Assembly: GCF_001399675.1 (NCBI RefSeq)
Contig: NZ_LJCO01000008.1
Span: 1 to 64,000, forward strand
DNA from: Paenalicyclobacillus ferrooxydans
Lineage (GTDB): Bacteria > Bacillota > Bacilli > Alicyclobacillales > Alicyclobacillaceae
Length of the DNA stretch: 64,000 nt
Direction: 5' to 3'
In this document: positions 1 through 8,091 of the stretch, one piece after another
Numbering within the stretch: the first letter of the stretch is position 1
Layout: each line of letters starts with the position of its first letter
Notes under the pieces: model-generated
Told to the model about the DNA's origin: nothing
The model's input: the letters and a program-made list of their open reading frames with translations, nothing else
Database searches by the model: none
Made by a program: the position numbers and the translations under genes

Positions 1-76
1 CAAGGTAGATCGGTCCGGTGTGGAAGCATGGTGACATGTGGAGCTGACGGATACGAATCGGTCGAGGGCTTCACCT
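1..76 (+). rRNA. 23S ribosomal RNA, 3' end (partial)
   Basis: The first ~76 bases match the conserved 3' end of Firmicute 23S rRNA: a GTGGAAGCATGG stretch, then GGAGCTGACGGATAC and GGTCGAGGGCTTCACC. The gene runs in from before the window. The 3' boundary is estimated from the conserved end and could be off by a few bases. The next ~128 bases are the 23S-5S spacer, and no tRNA is visible in it. Confidence 0.9.
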
Positions 77-204
77 GAGTATGTCGGGGAAAGTAGGAAA
101 CAACATTCGCTGCTCGTTTCGAAGGTACAGGGTCTGGTGTCCAGTGGACACAGTTTAGACCCGCGATAGCGAGTTACCTTCGAAGATGTTTGAACTTCAA
201 AGAA

Positions 205-322
205 GTCTGGTGACGATGGCGGAGGGGACACACGCGTACCCATGCCGAACACGACCGTTAAGACCTCCAGCGCCGATAATACTTGGAGCGCGAGTTCCTG
301 GGAAGGTAGGACGTTGCCAGGC
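205..322 (+). rRNA. rrf: 5S ribosomal RNA
   Basis: A ~118-base 5S rRNA. It opens with GTCTGGTGACGATGGCGGAG and contains the conserved CCCATGCCGAACACG and GACCTCCAGCGCC loops. It closes with GTTGCCAGGC, which pairs back to the 5' end. It follows the 23S 3' end in the usual 16S-23S-5S order and is followed at once by a terminator. Small ORFs overlapping it are spurious. Confidence 0.95.
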
Positions 323-334
323 AAGTGAGTAACA

Positions 335-366
335 CAGAGGGCTCAGCAGAGATGCTGGGCTCTTTT
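335..366 (+). terminator. rRNA operon terminator
   Basis: Imperfect hairpin (AGAGGGCTCAGCA ... TGCTGGGCTCT, with G-T pairs) followed by TTTTT, 12 bases after the 5S gene. This is a typical intrinsic terminator ending the rRNA operon. Confidence 0.85.
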
Positions 367-578
367 TGTGTTGTGTCCTGATGGATTCGCGCGCGAAGGC
401 GCGCACCTTCTATTCTTTTGTTCGATACTTTGAAAAGAGGATGTGGAAGGCAGGCCTGAGGCCTGGCCAATGCACGTGTAAGGTAAGTGGCGATACAGGG
501 GGTTCCTTAGGATGGGGAGATAGGGGAAAGAATGTTCGTTGACGGCTGATTCCGGGCAAGTACGGACGGAACAATGAA

Positions 579-643
579 CAGAACTTCCCTTGTAGGGGTT
601 TGCAGGCCTCGAAAGCCGGCAAACCCCTACAAGGGACATTCTG
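579..643 (+). other. long hairpin in repeat copy 1
   Basis: CAGAACTTCCCTTGT pairs with ACAAGGGACATTCTG, with two mismatches. The stem continues inward with a perfect AGGGGTTTGC / GCAAACCCCT extension and a small loop. No T-run follows, so it is not a standard terminator. Confidence 0.75.
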
Positions 644-1092
644 TGCGCTAAGTGCCGGCCACCATGTGAAAAGGGAGCAAGAGAGGAAGATTTGTTCGTT
701 CTCATCTGGCGATGCGGCAACTTTGTTCGCTATACATCGGACAAAGGAAAATTCGTTTGTACCGCAGTGCCGGAGTGCCGGAGACCTCGCTCGGTGCGTC
801 TTGTCCTGACTGATTCGCGCGCGAAGGCGCGCACCTTCTATTCTTTTGTTCGATACTTTGCTTTGAATTTGAAAGCTGGGAGACCATCGAGAATAGTAAT
901 ACAAAGGACAACATTGAATGAGAGGCAGAAGCATAAAAGCAGAAGCAAAAGAGGATGTGGAAGGCAGGCCTGTGGCCTGCCCGCTGCACGTGTAAGGTAA
1001 GTGGCGTTGCAGGGGGGTCCTTAGGATGGGGAGATAAGGGAAAGAATGTTCGTTGATGGCTGATTATCGGCGAAACGGGGCGAAAAGACGAA

Positions 1093-1161
1093 CAGGACTT
1101 CCCTTGTAGGGGTTCGGCCCCCTCAAAACTAGGGGGAACCGAGGCAACAAGGGAAGTCCTG
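1093..1161 (+). other. long hairpin in repeat copy 2
   Basis: CAGGACTTCCCTTGT pairs perfectly with ACAAGGGAAGTCCTG. An inner GGTT-CCCCCT / AGGGGG-AACC stem replaces the different inner stem of copy 1. One outer base pair differs from copy 1 in a compensating way (A-T to G-C). Confidence 0.75.
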
Positions 1162-1428
1162 TGCGCTAAATGCCAGTGGCCATGTGAGAATGGAGCAATA
1201 GAGGAAGTTTTGTTCGTTCCCACCTAGGCGATGCGGCAACTTTGTTCGCTGTTGCTGTAACAGAGGAGGGATCGTTCGTTACCTCTCGCCTCTCGCCTGC
1301 CGCCTGTCGCCTGCCGCCTCTCGTGGTACATTGAACCCGAAGGGACTTTCCTGTTCCTGTGAGAGCAGGGCGGCTGGAGAAAAATAAGGAGGATAACAAG
1401 GCGATAATCGGGAAGATCCTTGAAACCG

Positions 1429-1457
1429 TTGTCGTGAAATACCGAAAGTTAGATTAT
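1429..1457 (+). promoter_or_regulatory. possible sigma-A promoter for the asparaginase operon
   Basis: TTGTCG, a 17-base spacer, then GATTAT, 40 bases before the gene start. Each hexamer matches the consensus only moderately. Confidence 0.35.
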
Positions 1458-1496
1458 GATTAGATACATAGCTGTTCCAAATGGAGGTCCTAACAG

Positions 1497-2516
1497 ATGT
1501 CTCAAGTTCAGGTTCAGACTGCACCAGTCATCACGGTTACCCGCGGCGGTATTGTAGAAAGTCAGCATGATGCTGTGATCTCCGTTGTCAGTGCGGAGGG
1601 CAAACAGATTGCCCATTATGGGGATACGGAGCTAGTTACTTTTGCACGGAGTTCTGCAAAACCGATACAGGCAATTCCAGTTGTCGAGTCGGGGGCTTTA
1701 GACGCATTTGGGTTTGACGAGGCGGACTTGGCACTGTTCTGTGCTTCTCACAGCAGCGAACTGCAACACACCGACAGGGTGGCAAATGTTTTAAAACGGA
1801 TCGGCTTGGACGAGTCTTACTTGAAGTGCGGAGGGCATATCCCGCATAGCATGGAGACCTATGATCGCTTAATTCTTGCTGGACAAAAACCTACTTCACT
1901 ATACAGCAACTGTTCAGGTAAGCACTCTGGTATGTTGACCTACACCAGGCATACCGGGACTGATCCGAACACGTATCATTTGCCTGAGCACCCGTTGCAA
2001 CAGGAGATCGTTAAGGTGCTCGCAGAGCTGTCTGAAGTCCCTGCGGAGGATATTGTGATTGGTACCGACGGTTGCGGTGTACCTTGCTTTGCCATTCCGG
2101 TGTTTAACTGGGCGCTTGCGATGGCAAAGTACAGTGATCCGAAAAATACAAGCCACGGTCCAGCGATGACGCGCATCGTGAAGGCGATGGGTGCTTATCC
2201 AGAGCTTGTCGGAGGTACAGACAGATTTGACACAGACCTCATGCGGGCGACTTCCGGCCGTATTGTAGCCAAGGGCGGTGCAGAGGGATTCATCATCGCG
2301 ATCGATACAGCGAACCACTACGCCATTGCAGCCAAAGTCAAGGACGGTAACGCTCGCGGCATCCCATCGCTCGTGATTAAGACACTTCTGGAGCTGAATG
2401 CGCTTACTCAGAAAGAGCGTACACTGCTCGGTCGGTACGAAGAACCTGTGATTATGAACACCCGGCAGGAGATTGTTGGCAAGATCAGTGTGGATGTTGA
2501 GTTGGTGCGAGACTAG
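1497..2516 (+). CDS. asparaginase II family protein
   Basis: A 339-residue member of the asparaginase II family (Pfam Asparaginase_II; the thermolabile Rhizobium etli type), not related to the classic EcAI/EcAII fold. It likely hydrolyses L-asparagine to aspartate and ammonia in the cytoplasm; no signal peptide is seen. Visible marks are a Ser-x-x-Lys pair (S52-K55, in RSSAKPIQAIP), SHSSELQHTDR near 84-94, and YSNCSGKHSGML (about 136-147) with C139 and K142. The ATG follows GGAGGT by 8 bases. It heads a run with a GNAT acyltransferase and an NSAR-like enolase, so the true substrate may be another amino-acid amide. Family call is firm; substrate is inferred. Confidence 0.85.
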   Translation: MSQVQVQTAPVITVTRGGIVESQHDAVISVVSAEGKQIAHYGDTELVTFARSSAKPIQAIPVVESGALDAFGFDEADLALFCASHSSELQHTDRVANVLKRIGLDESYLKCGGHIPHSMETYDRLILAGQKPTSLYSNCSGKHSGMLTYTRHTGTDPNTYHLPEHPLQQEIVKVLAELSEVPAEDIVIGTDGCGVPCFAIPVFNWALAMAKYSDPKNTSHGPAMTRIVKAMGAYPELVGGTDRFDTDLMRATSGRIVAKGGAEGFIIAIDTANHYAIAAKVKDGNARGIPSLVIKTLLELNALTQKERTLLGRYEEPVIMNTRQEIVGKISVDVELVRD

Positions 2517-2560
2517 AACTTGTCAGCGCTGAACAACACGTAAAACCGAGGGGGAGCAGA

Positions 2561-3457
2561 ATGACGGTTGACATCCGGAGGGTAACCTCCTTAGCAGACT
2601 GCGATACAGCGCGCGCCATTGCAGCAACCGTCTGGGGCAGCGATGCTGCATGCTCAACCCCCCAGATGTCTGTGCATGCAAATTACGGTGGCGTCGTACT
2701 GCTGGCGTATGCAGGCAGTGAGCCGGTCGGATTTCTCTTCAGCTTTCCCGCCTTGTATCGAGGAGAGTGGGTGTTGTGGTCCCACGAAACTGCGGTCTTG
2801 CCTGAATACCTGCACCAAGGCATCGGATCAGCTCTGAAGCTGTACCAAAGAACTGCAGCCACCGAGTTGGGGTATCGGAGTATCGCGTGGACGTTTGACC
2901 CGCTCGTATCCCGTAATGCCCACTTTAACTTGAACAAGTTGGGTGCGAACGTGGTCGAGTACAAGGTCAACGCGTACGGTGCAGATGAAAAGGACCTAGT
3001 GAACCAGGGGATTGAAACAGACCGTTTCATTGCTCTGTGGGATGTCAATGTGGGTCAGACGATACAAGGGATTAAGTCAGACCAAGAGGGCATCATGGAG
3101 CACCGTGGGTTCGCGGAACAATATGGGTTATCAGATCAGCAGGACTTACTAGAAACGCGTCAGCACACGATCCTTGCAGTGGGTTCCGATGACGAACCAC
3201 TGGTACATATCCATCAGACGCCTGCTCGGGTTGCCGGAACAGGACATATGCTGCTCGGGCACAAATGGGATCCAGGGGCTTGTGGAGACGAGGTCTTTCA
3301 CACCCGTATTCCACTCGAGCTCCCTGCCAGAAGAGAGACCCGAGGCCTCTGGCGAGAAGTATTCCGAGATGCTGCCTTGTCATTGTTTAAGTCTGGTTAC
3401 ACACCGGTCCAGTTTCGCAGAACCAAAGGCTATGGTGAGTATATTTGGGCCAAGTGA
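2561..3457 (+). CDS. GNAT family acyltransferase (COG3375 type)
   Basis: 298 residues with an N-terminal GNAT fold. The acetyl-CoA-binding loop is seen as LPEYLHQGIGSALK (about 86-99), and NAHFNLNKLGANVV follows. The sequence resembles COG3375 predicted acyltransferases, which often sit beside NSAR/MenC-type enolases. In Geobacillus a GNAT neighbour is known to N-succinylate D-amino acids for NSAR, so the same role is inferred here; the donor (acetyl- or succinyl-CoA) cannot be read from sequence. ATG with GAGGGGGAG upstream. It lies 44 bases after the asparaginase gene and 64 before the enolase, suggesting one transcript. Confidence 0.8.
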   Translation: MTVDIRRVTSLADCDTARAIAATVWGSDAACSTPQMSVHANYGGVVLLAYAGSEPVGFLFSFPALYRGEWVLWSHETAVLPEYLHQGIGSALKLYQRTAATELGYRSIAWTFDPLVSRNAHFNLNKLGANVVEYKVNAYGADEKDLVNQGIETDRFIALWDVNVGQTIQGIKSDQEGIMEHRGFAEQYGLSDQQDLLETRQHTILAVGSDDEPLVHIHQTPARVAGTGHMLLGHKWDPGACGDEVFHTRIPLELPARRETRGLWREVFRDAALSLFKSGYTPVQFRRTKGYGEYIWAK

Positions 3458-3521
3458 ACTGTTCTTGGCCCGCTCTTGATCTGTACCTCTATCTTGAAAA
3501 CCGAAGGGAGGCCCTATAACC

Positions 3522-4643
3522 ATGAAAATCCGAAAGGTAACCTTGCACAGACTCGAGTCCAAGATGAGAGAGCCGTTTGAAACCTCTTTTGGAAGAGAGG
3601 AAAACAAGGATGTCATTATCGTAGAGGTCGAGACAGAGGCAGGCGCAATCGGTTTTGCGGAGTGCGTCACGAGTACGGAGCCGCTCTACAGTTCAGAGAC
3701 AAATGAAACAGCATGGCACGTATTACGAGACTTTATTATACCCATGGCGAAGGGCTGGCAGGCAGACTCTTTGCAAGATGTGTCGACGTTCTGGCGACGG
3801 TTTGCGTCGATTCGAGGACACCAAATGGCGAAGGCTGCATTGGAAATGGCCGTCTGGGACGCCTGGTCAAATGAGACGCAACAACCTTTGCACAAACTGC
3901 TTGGCGGCGTGAAGTCGGAGATCCCCGTCGGAATTAGTGTTGGTATTCAACCCGACATCAACGCATTGTTGAGCAAGATCGACGGGTACTTAAAGAATGG
4001 TTTTCAGCGCATCAAGGTCAAAATCAAGCCGGGCTGGGACGTTGACGTGATTGCAGCCATTCGTGATGAATTTGGTGATATCCCGCTGATGGCCGATGCC
4101 AATAGTGCTTATACGCTGGCCGACATCGATCATCTGAAGCGCCTCGATGCATACAACTTGATGATGATCGAACAACCCCTTGGATATGATGATATTGTCG
4201 ATCACGCTACGCTTCAGGATAAGCTTGTCACTCCGATCTGTCTTGACGAGAGCATTCACAGACCTTCGGATGCGAGAAAAGCTGCTCAACTTGGTGCATG
4301 CCGTATTATTAACCTGAAACTCGGACGAGTTGGAGGCTTTGCACAGGCTATTGCTATTCATGATATTTGTGTCCGGGAGTCGATCCCTCTATGGTGCGGC
4401 GGGATGCTTGAGACAGGTATCGGTCGGCTGCACAACATCGCGATTACTGCGTTACCTGGCTTCACCCTTCCTGGAGATACAGCACCGAGTGCGCGCTACT
4501 TTGATGAGGATATTATTGAACCTGCGGTCACGTTTGAGCGGCCGGGTGTCTTGGCCGTCGAAGACCTGTGCGGCGTTGCGGACCGGGTGGACCGCAAACG
4601 CCTTGAACAGTGGACTATGACAAAAGAGTCATTTACCTTGTAA
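3522..4643 (+). CDS. N-succinylamino acid racemase / o-succinylbenzoate synthase family enolase
   Basis: 373 residues of the enolase superfamily, MLE/OSBS-NSAR branch. The catalytic acid-base pair is K167 (in RIKVKIKP) and K266 (in IINLKLGR). Metal ligands are D192 (MADANS), E217 (MIEQP) and D242 (CLDES). The family either makes o-succinylbenzoate for menaquinone or racemises N-succinylamino acids, and some members do both. No other men genes are nearby while a GNAT acyltransferase is directly upstream, so NSAR activity in D-to-L amino-acid conversion is favoured. ATG with GAAGGGAGG upstream. The expected desuccinylase (M20 peptidase) is not in this window. Confidence 0.85.
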   Translation: MKIRKVTLHRLESKMREPFETSFGREENKDVIIVEVETEAGAIGFAECVTSTEPLYSSETNETAWHVLRDFIIPMAKGWQADSLQDVSTFWRRFASIRGHQMAKAALEMAVWDAWSNETQQPLHKLLGGVKSEIPVGISVGIQPDINALLSKIDGYLKNGFQRIKVKIKPGWDVDVIAAIRDEFGDIPLMADANSAYTLADIDHLKRLDAYNLMMIEQPLGYDDIVDHATLQDKLVTPICLDESIHRPSDARKAAQLGACRIINLKLGRVGGFAQAIAIHDICVRESIPLWCGGMLETGIGRLHNIAITALPGFTLPGDTAPSARYFDEDIIEPAVTFERPGVLAVEDLCGVADRVDRKRLEQWTMTKESFTL

Positions 4644-4799
4644 AAGGCGAAAGCTAGCTGGAAATGGTATTAAATGCAACGTCGGTATGAGACAATAACG
4701 GCGTAGTTAAGTTGGAGCTCTGTTCTAGCGGATTCTTTGCTTGAGCGTCAATTCACTTGTTGTTCCAAGCGGCGTTTGCCAAGGAGGCAGGTGGAAATC

Positions 4800-5228
4800 A
4801 TGGCATGGTGGGCTTGGTTGATTATTGCTTTTGTCATTGGGATTGTAGAGGTTTCGTCTTTCACGTTTGTACTACTGTGGTTTGCGATTGCCGCATTTGT
4901 AACCGCACTGTTGTCTACTGGTGTGCACGATGTGTGGATACAACTGCTGGTCTTCGCTGTTCTTGGCGTGGCGCTTTTTGTCGCAACCCGTCCACTCGCA
5001 CGAAAGTGGAAACAACAGAAGTCGTACCCCGACCGCTCTGACACGATGATTGGTAAGACGGGAGTTGTCGTCACTGCTGCAGAGCCTGGGGCTTTTGCGA
5101 CAGTGCGCGTTCAGGGGGACTTGTGGAGTGCCAGATCGAATTCGGAATTAAAGCCGGGCCAACCCGTTATGGTGCGAGCTGCAAGTGCCACTGTGTTAAC
5201 AGTAGAACCGATTCGAGAGGGACGGTGA
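4800..5228 (+). CDS. NfeD family membrane protein
   Basis: 142 residues: two or three N-terminal membrane helices (about 5-65), then a C-terminal OB-fold domain (IGKTGVVVT ... GDLWSARS ... GQPVMVR). This is the short NfeD type that partners SPFH/flotillin-like proteins in membrane microdomains. I chose ATG 4800, behind AAGGAGG and AGGTGG, over an upstream in-frame TTG that would add 21 polar residues. The SPFH gene starts within a few bases of its stop, as in yuaF-floT type pairs. Confidence 0.88.
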   Translation: MAWWAWLIIAFVIGIVEVSSFTFVLLWFAIAAFVTALLSTGVHDVWIQLLVFAVLGVALFVATRPLARKWKQQKSYPDRSDTMIGKTGVVVTAAEPGAFATVRVQGDLWSARSNSELKPGQPVMVRAASATVLTVEPIREGR

Positions 5229-5234
5229 TTGAGG

Positions 5235-6278
5235 ATGGTAGCAACAATTGTGGTCATTGTACTGGTTATCTTGGTTATCCTAGTCGTCTTGCGCGGTATT
5301 CGAATCATCCCGCAGCAACGTGTTGCCATCGTTGAACGGCTGGGCAAATATCAGGCGACGCTCAGTGCAGGTGTGAACTTGATCATTCCCTTTATCGATC
5401 GCGTTGCCAGGTTGCTCGACTTGCGAACGCAGCAGGTGGTTGTACCGCCGCAGATGGTGATCACGAAGGACAATGTACAAATTCAGATCGACACGGTTTT
5501 TTTCTATACAGTGGTGGAACCCAAAATGGCGACTTACAACATTGCGAATGTCGTTCAAGGTATTCAAAACATCACTGCGGCGAATATACGCCAAGTTGTG
5601 GGTCACATGGAGCTCGATGAAACGCTGTCCGGTCGTGACAAAATCAGCATGGCACTCCGTACTGCACTCGATGAGGTGACAGAGTCCTGGGGTGTCAGAA
5701 TCGACCGTGTGGAAGTCGTCGATATCAAGCCACCGAAAGAGATACAGGATGCCATGGAGAAGCAGATGAAGGCTGAACGGGAGAAACGCGCATCCATTCT
5801 CCAGGCAGAGGGCTTGCGGCAAGCGGCCATTTTGAAAGCAGAAGGCGAAAAGCAGAGTGCAATCCTTGAAGCTGAGGGGATGAAAGAGGCCAAGATCCAG
5901 CAGGCAGAGGGCTTGCGGCAGGCGCAGCAACTCGAGGCAGAAGGCCGGTCCAGGGCGATTCGATTGGTTGCCGAAGCTGAAAAAGCAAGAATTGAAATGC
6001 TTCGAGAGGCAAAGCTCGATCAGCAGGTCCTCACCTATCAATCCTTTGAAGCCCTGCAGGGCATTGCACAGGGACAGGCGACAACGCTGTTTGTGCCGAC
6101 GGAAGCGGTTGGCGTCTTGTCGGCTTTGGGTGGGCTGAAGACTTCATTTCAGAAGTCGGACGCTGCAGGCACAGCCGAAGGGATTATCATTGAGACACCA
6201 GGGATCAATCCCAAAATGCCCGGCCAAGGTGGACCGAATGCAGGACCTTCGGGCCCAGGTGGTATGAACAAGAACTGA
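5235..6278 (+). CDS. SPFH/Band 7 domain protein (stomatin/slipin-like)
   Basis: About 347 residues. One N-terminal membrane helix is followed by an SPFH domain (IIPQQRVAIVERLGKYQATL to about residue 190). A long charged helix then carries at least five AEGxxxAxxL repeats (about 190-260), and a Gly/Pro-rich tail ends in PGGMNKN. It probably oligomerises on the inner membrane with the NfeD partner encoded directly upstream. A TTG at 5229 is also possible, but ATG 5235 sits better behind GAGAGGGA. A clear terminator follows at 6400. Closer to stomatin/QmcA than to the longer flotillins. Confidence 0.88.
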   Translation: MVATIVVIVLVILVILVVLRGIRIIPQQRVAIVERLGKYQATLSAGVNLIIPFIDRVARLLDLRTQQVVVPPQMVITKDNVQIQIDTVFFYTVVEPKMATYNIANVVQGIQNITAANIRQVVGHMELDETLSGRDKISMALRTALDEVTESWGVRIDRVEVVDIKPPKEIQDAMEKQMKAEREKRASILQAEGLRQAAILKAEGEKQSAILEAEGMKEAKIQQAEGLRQAQQLEAEGRSRAIRLVAEAEKARIEMLREAKLDQQVLTYQSFEALQGIAQGQATTLFVPTEAVGVLSALGGLKTSFQKSDAAGTAEGIIIETPGINPKMPGQGGPNAGPSGPGGMNKN

Positions 6279-6399
6279 TGACCTGTGCCGGGAGCAGTAC
6301 CTCATGGCTGCTCCTGGTGACTGGGGAGACTTTCTGCGGATTAATTCCGTCGCATCTGCCGTTTGAGCCAATCTGTTTGTAAAGAAAACTCCTTCAAAC

Positions 6400-6421
6400 A
6401 ACCCCCGAAAAGGGGTTTTTG
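6400..6421 (+). terminator. intrinsic terminator after NfeD-SPFH
   Basis: AACCCC, loop, GGGGTT, then a T-run. It lies ~120 bases past the SPFH stop. Another hairpin without a T-run (GGAGCAG ... CTGCTCC, about 6291-6315) precedes it. Confidence 0.8.
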
Positions 6422-6491
6422 TCTCCGAATCATGTGAAAGTTGGGACAAGACTGGGAGTTAAAAGGTCGGGAGAAGGGAGTTTTCGGGCAC

Positions 6492-7172
6492 GTGGGGATT
6501 GTCGTGTATTCGATGTTTACCCAACCACTGTTGCGACTAGGCCTGGAACAAGTTCTTTCTGGTATCGAAGACTGTGCCTATGCGGGCGAGATGACGGAAT
6601 CCATGCAACTTCGTCAACGCTTGCTCATAGAGAGGATCGGTGGTCGCGCAGGCGGACGTAAACCGCTTCTGGTCCTTGACTATCATCCGGATGATAACGA
6701 TCAGCAGCAATGGTTGGTTAATTTACGTAAAGACTTTCCAGAACTCCGAGTCCTGGTGTTTCTACCTATGCTCGCAAACGAATCTGTAGTCGTACGAGCC
6801 ATGCGCCTCGGGGCCCATGCATATCTGTTTCACACTGCAACTCCGGAGGTTGTTACGCGAGCTATCCGTGAGATTTCGGTCGGCCGTTCGTATCTGCAGA
6901 GTCACGTCACTCCGATTGTACTCGCTGAGATCCGTAGACCCCGTTATCAAACCGATACGGAGTGGATTGAGTTTGAGTTAACGGAACGCGATCGCATGCT
7001 CCTTCAGCTTGCAGCGGACGGGCTCAGTAATGTCCAGATTGGACAGATTCTCGGACTTGCCGAGAAAACCGTTCGAAACGCTTGGTCGCAATTGTTTGAA
7101 AAGCTTGGCATGACTGACCGGACTCAGGCTGTCTTATGGGCGATTCGTGGTGGACACGCCGAGCTTCGATAA
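6492..7172 (+). CDS. LuxR-type regulator with a degenerate receiver domain
   Basis: About 226 residues: N-terminal receiver-like domain, then a C-terminal LuxR/NarL HTH (LTERDRMLLQLAADGLSN ... GLAEKTVRNAWSQLFEKLG, about 160-215). The usual phospho-acceptor position keeps Asp (D63 in LLVLDYH). However, the N-terminal acidic pair is replaced (GIVVYSMFTQPLL instead of a DDHPLV-like motif), and the conserved Lys is replaced by His (AYLFHTATPE). It may therefore not be controlled by ordinary phosphorylation. GTG 6492 follows AGAAGGGAG and starts right at beta-strand 1; a TTG at 6441 would add 17 unrelated residues. No histidine kinase is adjacent, so this is an orphan. Confidence 0.75.
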   Translation: MGIVVYSMFTQPLLRLGLEQVLSGIEDCAYAGEMTESMQLRQRLLIERIGGRAGGRKPLLVLDYHPDDNDQQQWLVNLRKDFPELRVLVFLPMLANESVVVRAMRLGAHAYLFHTATPEVVTRAIREISVGRSYLQSHVTPIVLAEIRRPRYQTDTEWIEFELTERDRMLLQLAADGLSNVQIGQILGLAEKTVRNAWSQLFEKLGMTDRTQAVLWAIRGGHAELR

Positions 7173-7335
7173 TCGGCCGGGCGCGGCGGCGTGCTAAGCA
7201 CCGACGGCCGCTCGCGTTTCGACAACAGGCCGTCCAAGGTCAGTCGCGAAGGGCAAGGACCCGCGTCTCGCTGCCCATTGGCATCCTTATATAAAATGTG
7301 GTATTTCAAAACTTTAGACAGGATTTCGGCCAGCC

Positions 7336-7373
7336 ACGTCGAAAGTGTCGCAAGACAAGATTCGACGTTTTTT
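7336..7373 (+). terminator. intrinsic terminator or attenuator just before ftsE
   Basis: ACGTCGAA and TTCGACGT form an 8-bp stem with a nested TGTC-GCAA-GACA hairpin, followed by six Ts. It ends only 31 bases before the ftsE start, leaving no room for a promoter after it. Confidence 0.75.
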
Positions 7374-7404
7374 GTGTTTCGTCGATGAGTGAGGAGTGCC
7401 GCAA

Positions 7405-8091
7405 GTGATTGAGATGCAAGATGTGTGGAAGGAATATCCGACTGGTACCAGAGCGCTGAATGGTATCTCTGTGAACATTGGGAAATCCGAATTCGTGTAC
7501 GTTGTTGGACCGAGCGGTGCAGGAAAGTCAACATTTATCAAATTGATGTACCGCGAAGAGAGACCGACGAAAGGACACATCTTCATTAATGGATTTAATA
7601 TTGAACGTCTGAAGAATCGCAAGGTGCCCTTGTTACGGCGCAGCATCGGCGTCGTCTTCCAGGACTTTAAACTCCTGCCAAACCTGACGGCTGCGGAAAA
7701 TATTGCATTTGCGCAAGAGGTTATCGGGATTTCGCAGCGACACATCAAAAGGCGTGTCAAAGAGGTTCTCGAATGGGTGGGTCTATCTCACAAAACAGAC
7801 GTATTGCCATCGCGATTGTCCGGCGGTGAACAACAACGGATCGCGGTTGCGCGTGCTTTAGTGAACAACCCAACAGTCATTATTGCCGACGAACCAACCG
7901 GAAATCTTGATCCAGAAACCTCTTGGGGCATTATGAAGTTGTTCCAGCGCATCAATGACCGCGGAACGACAATTGTCATGGCGACGCACAACAAGGATAT
8001 TGTAAACACAATGAGAAAACGCGTCATTGCCATTGAACACGGTCAAATTGTTCGGGATGAAGTGAAAGGGACGTACGGATATGAGGATTAG
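7405..8091 (+). CDS. ftsE: cell division ABC transporter ATP-binding protein FtsE
   Basis: 228 residues. Walker A is GPSGAGKST (35-43), the ABC signature is LSGGEQQR, and Walker B is IIADEPTGNLD. FtsE-FtsX couples ATP hydrolysis to activation of cell-wall hydrolases at division or elongation; in Bacillus it also affects sporulation. GTG 7405 gives the standard MIEMxxVxKxYP start behind GAGGAG; GTG 7396 overlaps that site and is less likely. It overlaps ftsX by 11 bases. Confidence 0.95.
   Translation: MIEMQDVWKEYPTGTRALNGISVNIGKSEFVYVVGPSGAGKSTFIKLMYREERPTKGHIFINGFNIERLKNRKVPLLRRSIGVVFQDFKLLPNLTAAENIAFAQEVIGISQRHIKRRVKEVLEWVGLSHKTDVLPSRLSGGEQQRIAVARALVNNPTVIIADEPTGNLDPETSWGIMKLFQRINDRGTTIVMATHNKDIVNTMRKRVIAIEHGQIVRDEVKGTYGYED

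Larger units (their letters stand above)
374..1270. repeat. two diverged tandem copies of a ~0.45 kb non-coding unit
   Basis: Copy 1 starts near 374 and copy 2 near 802; both open with TGTCCTGA and GATTCGCGCGCGAAGGCGCG. Conserved blocks follow in the same order in each. Block 433-552 matches 946-1065. A long hairpin at 579-643 matches one at 1093-1161. A GGCGATGCGGCAACTTTGTTCGCT block ends near 731 and 1250. Copy 2 carries ~85 extra bases (about 864-945). Open frames across it are on the minus strand, repeat with the unit, and lack convincing ribosome-binding sites, so I read the 1.1 kb between the 5S terminator and the asparaginase gene as non-coding. It ends in a short CGCCTGC/CGCCTCT microsatellite (about 1276-1320). 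Confidence 0.85.

Noticed and set aside
343-1223. Several minus-strand ORFs of 69-174 codons after the rRNA operon
   Set aside because: They repeat with the repeat unit (shared RIEGARLRARI stretch), have odd composition and no ribosome-binding sites; the DNA repeat and its hairpins explain them.
4644-4799. Sigma-W promoter before NfeD-SPFH
   Set aside because: Such pairs are sigma-W controlled in Bacillus, but no TGAAAC-N16-CGTA match with correct spacing was found.
5280-6041. 253-codon minus-strand ORF opposite the SPFH gene
   Set aside because: Shadow of the regular AEGxxxAxxL helix repeats on the plus strand; Phe/Leu/Cys-rich with no recognisable domain.
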